Positions 21,601 through 32,491 of a stretch of DNA of 64,000 nt are shown here, in pieces. The stretch comes from Brachionus plicatilis (taxonomy: Eukaryota; Rotifera; Eurotatoria; Ploima; Brachionidae), in NCBI GenBank assembly GCA_010279815.1, contig QEOQ01000104.1:166588-230587 (forward strand). Direction: 5' to 3'. A program made the position numbers and the translations under genes. The notes below the pieces were generated by a model, which saw nothing but the letters and a program-made list of their open reading frames with translations, did not search any database and was not told the DNA's origin. Position 1 is the first letter of the stretch. The number at the start of each line of letters is the position of its first letter.

Positions 21601-23671
21601 TAGTTGAGTATTTTTTACTCAAAGGACTCTTAAAGACAAACACCCTTTATTTTGTTTAATTTAGTTTATTTCGATTAAACTATAAAATTTACCAAAAAAT
21701 AAATTTAATTTTCGGATTCCTCAAAGAAAATTATTTTCCAGGAAAAAAAAAAGTTTCCATATCACTTTTAAAGAAATAAAAAAGAAAGTTTCTCAGCTAA
21801 AAATGTGGTAAAACTTTGACTGATTATAAAGCATGAAAAGTACAAGTATATTGAATTAATTTACATAAATTCAAAATTAGCACATTCAAATTTATAAGAA
21901 TATATTTTAAAAAAAATGTCTGAGGCATATTTCATTGGTATAACTTTTTTATATAAACAATATTGAAATATGTTGAAATCAAAGTAACTTAATAATATTT
22001 TAAAGATGTCGTTTTTAAATATTGAAAGTTTATTGTGAAAACTTTATTTATTTGTTTAATCTTTTATTATAAATAAATGATCAAGCCATCTACCAAGAGA
22101 GAAGTATATTCTACTTTGACTCAGTGGCAAACGAAATAAAATAAATCTTTTATTTATCCTTGCTTGTGTCACCCAATTAAAGTTTTTTTTCTTCAAATAT
22201 TTTTATTTTTATACAATTAAAAAAAAATTTAAACAACATTTAAATTAAAGAGAACATCAGCCAAATAATGAATTTGCCAATTTGGTTCAGCAAAAGCTGG
22301 ACCAGTACAAAGCGGACGATCCGTCAATGGGTGACGGTGGAGAAAAGAACAAGTCACAGTTGCTAATTTTAGATCGAGGCTTTGATCCAGTGTCGCCTCT
22401 ATTGCACGAATTGACCTTTCAGGCGATGGCCTACGACTTGCTCAGCATAGAAAACGACGTGTACCAGTACCAGGGTCAAACAAGTGATTCGAACCAGACC
22501 AGCACCAAGGAGGCCATACTGGACGAAAGCGACGAACTCTGGATCGAGTTCCGTCATCAGCACATCGCTGTGGTGTCCCAGAACGTGACCAAAAAGCTCA
22601 AGGACTTTGCCAATTCGAAACGCGCATCCAACACGGACAAACCGACCATGAAGGACCTGAGCCAAATGCTGAAAAAGATGCCCCAGTATCAGAAAGAGCT
22701 GAGCGCCTATGCGCTCCATTTGAATTTGGCCGAGAGCTGTGTGTCCGCGTTCAACAACAAAATAAAGCAGCTGTGCGACGTCGAGCAAAACTTGGCCATG
22801 GGCATGGACTCGCAGGGAGAAAAGATCAAAGACCACATGAAAAACATAGTTCCATTGCTGCTCGACAATGAAATAAAGACTGAGGACAAGCTTCGGTTGA
22901 TAATGCTTTTTTTGCTTAACAAAAACGGAATAACCGAGGAAAATTTACAAAAGTTGCTGCATCATGCCATGATACCAGAGGAAAAGAAGCAAATCATACT
23001 CAACTTGCAGCAAATTGGCCTCCAGATTTTGCAGGACCAGAACAAGAGACGAAAAAATATTCCACAGAATAGGCGCGAAAGAGACGAGCAAAAGTATCAG
23101 CTGAGCCGATGGACGCCCTTTGTTAGAGACTTGATGGAGGATGCCATAGAAGAAAAGTTGGACCAGCGTCAATTTCCCTATTTGACCAATCGGCCCATGG
23201 GAGGCGTCACCTTTGCAGGATCAAGGTATTTGCTTTAAAGCTAAAATTGTCTAAAAAAAGTCAAATTTTTGCAGCCTAGTGACCAAGATAATTAAATTCG
23301 GCAACAGAAATGACCAAATAGGGTTCTTTTTTAATCTCTAAATATTTTTCTTTTTTTTTATTCAGTTAAATTGAGTTTTTTTTTTTCCTTTTATTTTTTA
23401 TTTTATTATTTGAAAATTTTGGCTATTTTATTTTTTTACAAGTGCTCGTCCCACATGGCATCGGAACAATGGGCAGCCGGCGTCCAGGTCGACACCAAGG
23501 CTCATAGTGTTCATAATTGGCGGATTGACGTACTCGGAGATGCGTAGTGCTTATGAAGTGACTGCAGCGAACAAAAAGTGGGAAGTGATGATCGGCTCGG
23601 ATCATATTCTGACACCAAAGTCATTTTTGGCCAATTTGGAAATGAGGACCAGGGACGAGAGTAGAGATTGA
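18627..23671 (+). CDS. unc-18: Munc18/unc-18 (Sec1/Munc18 syntaxin-binding protein)
   Basis: Five exons: 18627-18660, 18722-18859, 18922-19324, 22251-23225 and 23443-23671. They join in phase to 592 residues, the usual length of Munc18-1. The protein clasps syntaxin and templates SNARE assembly for vesicle fusion, chiefly at synapses. Family blocks are present from end to end: [42 protein letters not shown], the near-invariant [70 protein letters not shown] and, in the last exon, a GG motif followed by AYEVT and a terminal HILTPKSFL. Exon 4 is GC-richer than its surroundings. Intron 3 is 2.9 kb and contains two inverted-repeat elements; the other introns are 61, 62 and 217 bp. A poly(A) signal lies at 23848-23853. 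Closest to the neuronal exocytic subclass rather than Vps33, Sly1 or Vps45. Confidence 0.97.
20053..20936. mobile_element. Inverted-repeat element in Munc18 intron 3
   Basis: Ends GGTTTTGTGAAATTCAGTA (20053) and TACTGAACTTCACAAAACC (ending 20936) are inverted copies, continued inward by matching AAAGAACAGAA/TTCTGTTCTTT. About 880 bp, no coding remains seen; probably a non-autonomous DNA transposon. Confidence 0.6.
21041..21301. mobile_element. piggyBac-type MITE in Munc18 intron 3
   Basis: Inverted ends ACCTCTACATTTAAATATT / AATATTTAAATGTAGAGGT, each next to TTAA (21037-21040 and 21302-21305). A TTAA target is the piggyBac signature. 261 bp, palindromic. Confidence 0.75.
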
Positions 23672-23853
23672 GCGAGAGACTGTCCTTTGCGAAATATCCC
23701 ATTTAAGGTCTAGTCTTTATATGTTTGTTTATTCCGCTAATTATCGTTTATATAATCCAAATTAGATAACACACATTTTTAGACTCAACTAAATCTAAAA
23801 CAGTTATGTTACGATCAATTTTTATTTTTTTTTCTATTTTTTTTTGGAATAAA

Positions 23854-26737
23854 TAATTTTGGTTTTTTTAATTTTTTATTTTAATAAAATTTGCAAAGAG
23901 ATGGTAACAAAGAAAATTAAAACTCTTGAAGTTGAGCTTTGTTTGATCTTTTTGATAAGGAATTTTTGTATTATACACAGAGGTGTATAAATGTCACAAA
24001 GCACATGTCAAGTGCAAGTCAGGACTTTGACTTGTTTCAAAAATTTAATAAAAACAAGTCGAGATTTTTACTTATTTTAAGAATAGAATTAAAATACATA
24101 AAAAAATTTTAAGTTTTGAATTTTTTTATTCTGGAAAAAATAAAATTATTTGTTTAAATTTATTTTTAAATGTAAATATTGAAACATGATTTTTAAACAA
24201 CTCACATTTGCTTAAAAAAATGGCATGTTGAAATTTGTGATCAAATGATCAAATGCTCTATTAAAAAGTAAGCATAATAATTTCTTAAATCAACGAAATG
24301 ATTTTTTTTTTTATTTGTAATGATTTAACATATTATGCTACATTCTCAAAAAATTATTTTAAGTTGATTATAAAATAAATGGATTAATAATCGATTTTTA
24401 GAATTAAAAAGAGTACAAAATCCGAAAGACAAAAAACTTAACTTCGCAAAGATAATTAGATTAAAAAACCAAATAATATTTTATGTTAAGAAAAAAATTT
24501 ATTTATTTGCATTATTAACTTTACAAAAAAACAAAAATAATCGATCATTTTAGTTAATTTTGAACATACTATTAATTTAAAATTTTTTTTTCTGGTATTT
24601 TAATTTAACAAACTATGTTAATTAATGTTACATCAAGAATTTCATAAAATTCTACCTAAATCTTCAGGAAATTTATTATTAAATATAAAATGAGCAATTT
24701 GATATAAAGTTTTGATCATAAACTTCAACATGCCAAAAAAATTTTAGAAATAAATTAAACAAGATAAAAAATATTAAAAAATATATAAAAAATCAAGATA
24801 TAAAAAAATTTATGATTTGTAATTTTCATATTTTTGAAACAAGTGAAAATACGATAAGATAAGCACGTGAAAAAGCCAAATCCGAAATAATTAAAAACTA
24901 AAAATTTTATCTGTCAAACACCAAAAAAAAAAGAAAAATATGAATTTCACCGAAAGTGTAATTCAGCGACCATCAAAGTGTGCCTAAGCATACTTGCAGT
25001 GGCCATGGTGACATGGTCATTGTTGCAGCTTAATATTATTATTTTTATTAAGTCAAAGTCCAGGCTTGTTTTTTTTAAATTTGTGAAACAAGTCAAGACT
25101 TGTCAGTTTAAAACAAGTCGAAGTCATACTTTGACTTGTTTTTGACTTTTTTTCCTGACTTTTATACAAGTCTGATTAAAAAATATGTAATTAAATTGGA
25201 ATAATTTTTTAACCAAGCATTTTTTTAAAAAATTTAGAATAAAAATATTTAAAAAAAAAAGTAAATTATATCAATTGATACAACCATAACAAATAATTTT
25301 AGAACAAAAGAACAGAGCCAAATTTAAAATTAAAATGCACTTTTTCTTTTTAATTTTTTTTATTTCAAATTTTGATTCTTATAAATTCTTAAATTTAGTT
25401 TTTTCATAAATTATGCAATTGATTTTCTATTTCTTAAGATGGTACATTAATTTGCGTTAAATTTAAATACTTTATTTTATTTTCAATAGAAAAACGAAAA
25501 GAAAAACTAAATAATAATTCGTTGAATTATAAAAAAAAAAATTAACATTTTTTTATGTTCTACTTATTTAAACAATCAAATTTTAGTCTTTTATTAATTT
25601 TTTACAACACATTGCCTTTAAGATGTTTAAATGAATAAATAATAATAGTAGTTATTTTATTAATTTGCACAAAATTATTTTTTTAATAACAAAAATACAT
25701 AAAAAACAATAATAATTATTAATAAGGTTAAATCAATATTAATTTATATTTTTTTAGCTGATTTTTTTTCTATTTCTATCTGTTGTTTTATGATTTGTTT
25801 TTAAATGTTATTTTTTATTAAAAATAATTTATTAGAAAAGTTCAATTTATCAATTTAATATATCTATTAGTGTACAAAATGTCAGCTTATAATTCTAATT
25901 TATATTTTTTACAAATCTATCCTTTACCTTGGGTTTGCTAGCTCGCTTCTTTTTTGAGACCAATATTTTTAATTTTAAAATAGATGTTATTCAATTTTAA
26001 ATTTTTTTCGATTTAAAATAAATTTATTCTTAACTGCAAACTGCTACAATATGTTTTCAAAATTTTTCAAATATTTTTTACAAGTTATAAATTGTCATTT
26101 AGCTTCATTTAACTTTGGCATCAAAAAAGTTTAGGGTCAAAAAAATCAGTTCAAATAATATTTTGTTATAACTTTTGAATATTATTTGATTAAATTTTTA
26201 TGAAATATTCTAAATATTAGATGAGGCTCTGCAAAATGCACGTCATTAAAAAATATTTAATTCAACTGCGCAATTTAATTACAGAGTTTTTGCAGAGTCA
26301 TATCTAATAATTAGCATGTTTTTTGCATCATTTGGCATTTTGCAGAGAGATTTAATCGAATACTATTCAAAAGTCATAAACAAAATGTTATTTAATCTGA
26401 TTTTTTTTTTCCTAAACTTCAATATGCCTTTAAAATTATATATCTATTGAGTAAATTAAATTGATCAAAATCAAATTTAAAATTCTTTTTCACTGAAAAA
26501 ACTGGTGATTTTAAATAATTATATTTATTGAACAAGTTTATTTTATATTTTTCCTTATTATGCAAATATTAAAACTTGTATGTACAACTATAAATAATTC
26601 TTTTAAAAGAAACTAATTTAACAAAATAATCTACATTTCATTTTTATCTGCAAAATTCTATCATTATTTTCTGTCTTACATTTTACTTTTTAATTTTTAA
26701 TTTTTATACATCGCCAGAATTGGCGCAAAATGAAATA

Positions 26738-26780
<43 letters not shown>

Positions 26781-27126
26781 TTAGCGGCTGGCGCTTTTAA
26801 TTGTTGATAAAAATAATAAAAGTCCTAGAATAGCTTAGAACTTAAGTTGCCAGTCTAATTTATAATTTAAAACTGATTCTATGGGTTAGATCCTAAAAGT
26901 CATAGAAAATGGCTCCAAATTTGTTATATCATTTTGTATTAAATATATTTGATTTTATTGTTGTTTTTCTGAGCTTGTCTTTCTTTGTGAATTAAAGAAT
27001 AAAATATTTATAAGAATTCAAATTAGTCTTTAAATCATGGCACCTGGTAAACAAAAAAACAGTTTAGTGACCGACCTCGAACTAGCCGCCATCAATAATA
27101 ATTAAATTGAAATAAATAATAATAAT
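23854..27126. other. Gene-free AT-rich stretch with AAGTC-rich repeat blocks and an (AAT)n tract
   Basis: 23980-24075 and 25050-25170 share many copies of AAGTC/GACTT (ACAAGTC, TTTGACTTG) and may be the ends of one diverged element. 26712-26725 is a short hairpin CGCCAGAATTGGCG, followed at 26736-26779 by about 14 units of (AAT)n, a structure like a LINE 3' tail. No coding sequence recognised. Confidence 0.45.
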
Positions 27127-27134
27127 AATTATTC

Positions 27135-27632
27135 AGCATTGTGAAGTTTTGTTCAAAAAGTTCAAAAAGTTCAAAAAATTCAAGAAAAAAGTTCTTAATT
27201 GAAATTTTTCGATGAATCTGTAAAATATGTAACAATGTGTAACAAAAGTTGTTACACCAAGTAGCCTTGAAAATAAATTCTGAAAGTTTTCTTTTAATTT
27301 ATCATCGACTCTTAAAATCAATCTAATTTAAGACAATTTATTTGTCTTTGTAAAAAAAGAAGTTTTATTTGCAATATTTTAAAATTTTTGTAAGTGTTTA
27401 ATTTTAAATTTCGAAATTTGTTTTTCAAAACCAACTTAACATTTATTCAGTTTTTTTGGAAAATCAATAATTGGTTAATTGAAATGTTTTTTTTGTTTTT
27501 TTTTGAGCAAGTCCTGTAACATTTTATGTTACATCATGTGCTAAATTTTTATTTTATCACTTTATTCCATTCAAAATATATACAAATTTAAGATTTTGAA
27601 CTGAAATTTTTGAACGAAACTTCACAATGCTT
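27135..27632. mobile_element. hAT-type MITE (GCATTGTGAA family), copy 2
   Basis: Ends AGCATTGTGAAGTTTTGTTC and GAACGAAACTTCACAATGC, flanked by the 8-bp duplication AATTATTC at 27127-27134 and 27633-27640. 498 bp, no real ORF. Confidence 0.85.
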
Positions 27633-27640
27633 AATTATTC

Positions 27641-30221
27641 CTTCGATTGAGATTCAACCAATATTTAAAGAGAGAAAAATTAAACAATAATAAATTAAGT
27701 TTTGCTTGCATAACATCACTTTGGAATTCAATCATACTTTTGATGTTTAGGAATATTTTTGAATATTGAATAATTTATTGTGTGTTAAAACATTTTTTTT
27801 GGGCATGTAAATATATATTTTAGAAACATAAATTGATAAAATACGCTCATCCTCCATTAAATATTTAATTGATTAAATTTGTATACAATGTTTCATTGAA
27901 TTGTTGATGTGGAAGTTGATTTTGAAATAATAATGAATTTAGTGGATCTGTTGAATTTCTTTGTAGAGATGAGCTTTTTTCATAGCTTCAATATCTAAAT
28001 CAAGTGCTGAATAAGTATTTAAACGCTGAACATAATCGCAACTAATAACATTATTACAATAAAAATTTATTTTGTTAAAATTCAATTAAACAAGTACTTA
28101 ATTCCCAAAACTTGTTTAAAAGAGGATTAATGACTAATAGATTTAAAAATTCTGTTGTCTATATTTTTACATTTCTAAAGCTTTTGATAGAGTTTGGCAT
28201 GATGGTCTAATTTACCAGCTAATTAGAATTAATCTACCCCCTAATTCTGCATTAATGATCTTTTTGAGGAAATGAAAAAGGTCATGCAAGTAATCAATAT
28301 CCAATTAAAGCCGTAGTTCCACTAGGGTTAGTAATTAGTTAATTTCTTTTTGAACGAGGTAGAAAAAAACATATAAAAAGATAAAGTCAAAAAAAAAAAC
28401 ATTAGGAGAAATTTGGGGTCTCCAAGGTTATGTGATCAGTTAATATCAGATCAGTTGATCACCTAACTTTTTTTCATAGTTTCTGTACACTGTTCTGTAA
28501 TCCAATCGCTACCAATCTCTTCCAAAAGTGTATATCTAATTCTTTAGTTACAATTCTATATTTTTTATCTCTATCAATTGATAGTTCTATCTTTTTTTTA
28601 TACTAGAGAACCCATTTGTAAATAATGTGGAAAATGATATGAGTTTTACTTTAAAGTAAGGGATTTGTAAATTTTTATTTAGTGTCCAGTGTTTTTTTAG
28701 TTTCATTTGTAATAATCATCAAAGATATTTATTCCAAGCTTACTTTTATGTTTTTACATCATGTAAAAATATATGAGGAATGGTAAGACATATAATCAAC
28801 ATAGCCTTTTAACTATTAGATGCTTACAATACAATTTTTATGTAGTGTTTGCCTGCTCATTTTTGCATTCAAAGTACATTACTTTTAGTTAAAGTTTTTC
28901 AGAATTGAAACGATTTAATTGAAAAAAATTCACAGTCCTAAAAAATATAGCATACCAAAGATTTGACTTAACATTTAATAAAAAATAATTAAGATTTTTT
29001 AAATTTAAATCAGTAAAAAAAAAATATTCAGCCTCAGAGTTTAAATACTCAAAGCCTTTAAAAATGTACCGTATTCCCTCTTTCGATTATGCTGCACCAC
29101 AAGTTAAGACACGCCTTTGGACCATGAACCAAAGTACATCTGGCCCATGCTATAGTACCAAAAATTTAGAAATAAAAATTATTAAAAAATTTTTTTTTTA
29201 GTTATCGAACGAGGGAATACGGTAATTTAATTATTATAAAAAAAATAAATAAAATATAATATAAGCTGGGAATGATGAACAATTAAAAAGAGAAAGAAAA
29301 AGCAATTCAAAACGGAAATACATTTTTTTAATCTCTAATCTGTCTTTATTTTTTATTACCAAATAAGCTTTAAATTTTTGTGCAATAAATTTTCAGAGAT
29401 AAATTTTCCCATTTAATATTAACCTTTATTAATAAAATCCGTCATAAAAAAAAAAAAATAAAAGTATTAAAAAAGTAAAATAAATTATTGTAACACCTCA
29501 TGTACGCCAGGCCATGTCTGTCTGTCTTTTTATATTCATTTTGTATTTAAGTTTAAGTTAGAGTTTTGATTAAAGACTGAGAAGAGAAAATCTTCTTTTT
29601 AATTTATTTAATAGTGCCTACTATTAAACTATTATGTGAAATAAAATAAGTTTAACCCTAAACTACAACTTGAACTTTTTTACCTAAGAGCTTTTCAATT
29701 TTAATTTTATATATATTTTTTAAGTCAATATTTTCTTTATTATGTCTAGAGAAGGTTATGAGGGAAGATTTTTTAACAGATTTTTCCCCTTAAAAAAGTT
29801 TAATTGTTTTATTAAAGGAATTCTCCAAAATTAATTACTTTGTTTTTTTCTGCGCCAAACTAAATCTCCTTAAAAAAATTAAACAAAAAATGAATTGAGT
29901 TCATTGAAAGAAAAAATCGCTGAATTTTTGAATATTAAGATTGCTTAAAATTAATTAATACAATTTCCTAATTTGAATTCGATAGACATTTAATGCTTTA
30001 AATTTTCTAAAGGAAAAAAATTGATCGAACTGAGATTTATACTGTGCTCATCGAGTTCCATTACTTCAATTTAAACCATTACAATAAGCCATTTCTTTTG
30101 AATATCATTCTAAATATTATATTAATATTTTTTTGAAAAATAATCAAGGATTGGTGCTGCAAGTCTAAAAAAGTACAAATCTTTAATAAACAAAATAAAT
30201 GATTAGATTGATTGATTTATA
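27641..30221. other. Gene-free region with a LINE reverse-transcriptase relic and small repeats
   Basis: 28130-28340 on the plus strand still reads SKAFDRVWHDGLIYQLI, the conserved F-D-x-S-K-A-F-D block of a jockey/CR1-type reverse transcriptase, with stops after it. 28600-28850 is repeated in inverted form at about 45760-45965 and is probably part of the same LINE family. Other parts: nothing recognised apart from the MITE at 29069. Confidence 0.6.
29069..29222. mobile_element. Short TA-flanked MITE
   Basis: 154 bp between inverted ends CCGTATTCCCTC and GAGGGAATACGG, with TA on both sides (29067-29068, 29223-29224). Confidence 0.65.
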
Positions 30222-30484
30222 CAGTACTGCTACGAAAAACTGTTTTTACGTTATTTTACGTAAAAAGTAAAAATTCTCCTTTTTTTGAGAATTTTGACAT
30301 TTTTTGACTTTTTTGAAATTTTTTGGTCCTGATTCCGAAAAAAAAAATTAACTTTTTTTCACGTAAAATAACGTAAAATTTTATTTTATAGTGGTGAATT
30401 TTTGTAATTTTTAATAAAAAAAAGTAAAAAAAAGTAAAATTTTTAAGGAATTTAATTTTTTTTATTTTTATCATTTTTAAAGCT

Positions 30485-30816
30485 GTCGGTTTGATGACTT
30501 TATCTCATTCAAGAGCTTATATTAGTCTATATTAAATTATACTTTTACTTTACTCAAAAAACAAAAAACGACGGCCATAACTTCGTGATTGCTTTCATTC
30601 GCTTTAACACCATTAAACTCAATAAACCGCAAAAACCTTAGAAAATTTTAATTTTTTTCAGGTTTTTTCAAATTTATGGTGTAAATGCTCATGAAAACAA
30701 TCAGGTATATTTTGACGTTTTGTTCGACGTTTTTTGTTTCTCGAGTAAAGTAAAAATATAATTTAATATAGACTAATATAAGCTCTTGAATGAGATAAAG
30801 TCATCAAACCGTGCAT
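30485..30816. repeat. Palindromic element nested in 30222-31594
   Basis: Arms of about 85 bp. CGGTTTGATGACTTTATCTC at the left is matched by GAGATAAAGTCATCAAACCG at the right, and the pairing continues inward through GAGCTTATATTAGTCTATAT. Confidence 0.8.
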
Positions 30817-31204
30817 CATTAAAACAAACTTTATTTACAATGAATGAAAAAAAAAACAGCATTAATTTTCAATTTTTTTTTATTAAAGAAGATTTGTTGA
30901 AGCTGGTACAAAAATTCAAATTTCAAAGAATCATGGAAAAAAGCTGGCGACAGTTTTAAAAATGATAAGAATAAAAAAAATAAAATTCCTTAAAATTTTT
31001 TCCAATGATTTAAAAATTCTACTTTTTTTTTTACTTTTTTTTACTAAAAATTACAAAAATTCACCACTATCAAATAAAATTTCACGTAATTTTACGTGAA
31101 AAAAATTAATTTTTTTTTTCGAATTCAGGACCAAAAAATTTCAAAAAAGTCAAAAAATGTCAAAATTCTCAAAAAAAGGAGTACGTAATTTCACGAAAAA
31201 TTAG

Positions 31205-31558
31205 GGCATCGTGAAATTTCATACAAAACTTCCAATACAAAAATTAAAAAATCTTATAACTTTTGTTCTAAAAGTCAAAAACTTGTTCTGTAAATGAAAC
31301 AAAGTGAAACAACTGTTGTTTCACCTTCTGCAGAAGTCTGCAAAATCTGTGCAAATTCTGCAAAATTGCACCCTATTTAAAAGTATTAAAAATAAAGCGG
31401 AATTTATTTGCACAGATTTTGCAGACTTCTGCAGAAGGTGAAACAACAGTTGTTTCACTTTGTTTCATTTACAGAACAAGTTTTTGACTTTTAGAACAAA
31501 AGTTATAAGATTTTTTAATTTTTGTATTGGAAGTTTTGTATGAAATTTCACAATGTCT
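31205..31558. mobile_element. hAT-type MITE (GCATTGTGAA family), copy 3, near-perfect hairpin
   Basis: 354 bp. Inverted arms of about 160 bp start GGCATCGTGAAATTTCATAC and pair almost fully. The 8-bp duplication AAAATTAG is at 31197-31204 and 31559-31566. It is inserted in the right arm of the 30222-31594 element, which dates it as younger. Confidence 0.88.
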
Positions 31559-31599
31559 AAAATTAGGTAAAAACAGTTTTTCGTAGCAGTACTGTACTT

Positions 31600-32491
31600 T
31601 ATTTTTTGTTTAAAAATCAATAAACAAAACCGAACAAAATAATTAACACAAATTGATCTTTATTTATTTAAAAAATGTAAAAAATTGGTTTGATAATTCT
31701 CTTTAAATTTGTTCCCTAAATTTCGAATAATTTTAAAAAAGTGCATATAAGTTACAGGATTTTCTGTTTTTACGTAATTTTACGTGAAATTTTATTAGAA
31801 AATGTTAATTTTTAGTAAAAAAAAAGTAAATTTTTGAAATTTTTGAAAAATTTTTCAGAAGTTTATTTTCTTTTATTTTTATCATTTTTAAAACTTCAGC
31901 TTTTCTCCATGATTCTTTGAAACTAGAAATATTTGACACAAGCTTCAATAAATCCTCTTTACTCAAAATCTTATTGAAAAATGTTAAATGCTTGACCTAA
32001 GTTTTTCATTTTTAAAACATCCAAAGCATAGAAAGATTTTATTTAAATTTCGGTTTTAAAAACAACACAGCTATGAGCAAAAATAAAAAAAAATCGAAAA
32101 AAAAAGTTTATAATCTTATTTATTTGTTAAAATGTAGTCATTTTATTATAATAAATCATCAGTCGGGTATCGACTAAGATACCAATAAACGAGAGAAAAA
32201 AATAAAAAGAAAAGAGAGAGAGAGAGATATTTTTTTTTCTGACACAAAATAAGTAAACAAAAATATATGATTCGATCAAGTATCAAATTAGCATCAAAAT
32301 ATGTAAAACCAAAACAAAAAATTAGNNNNNNNNNNNNNNNNNNNNNNNNNNNNNNNNNNNNNNNNNNNNNNNNNNNNNNNNNNNNNNNNNNNNNNNNNNN
32401 NNNNNNNNNNNNNNNNNNNNNNNNNNNNNNNNNNNNNNAAAAAAAAAAAAAAAAAATAAAAAGAAGAAAAATGAAAGAAGAGTGAAATTGA
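31600..32491. other. AT-rich stretch downstream of CtBP, with assembly gap
   Basis: 32326-32438 is a run of 113 N followed by about 18 A. 32214-32228 is a short GA repeat. No gene seen. The 3' untranslated part of CtBP must lie here, and the gap may hide part of it. Confidence 0.6.

Larger units (their letters stand above)
30222..31594. mobile_element. Large palindromic TA-flanked element carrying two nested palindromes
   Basis: Ends CAGTACTGCTACGAAAAACTG and its inverse, with TA at 30220-30221 and 31595-31596. The arms (30222-30480; 30960-31200 plus 31567-31594) are long and rich in ACGTAAAATAACGT-type motifs. Two other palindromic elements interrupt it (30485-30816, 31205-31558). A related single arm lies at about 31760-31990. 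No transposase seen. Confidence 0.75.

Noticed and set aside
22399..22836. 145-residue minus-strand ORF
   Set aside because: Antisense of the conserved Munc18 exon 4.
26736..26779. CRISPR-like array
   Set aside because: It is a plain (AAT)n microsatellite with no spacers; no CRISPR is expected in animal DNA and none was seen.
27133..27321. Minus-strand ORF with FLNFLNFLN
   Set aside because: Made by a TTCAAAAAG tandem inside the hAT MITE at 27135.
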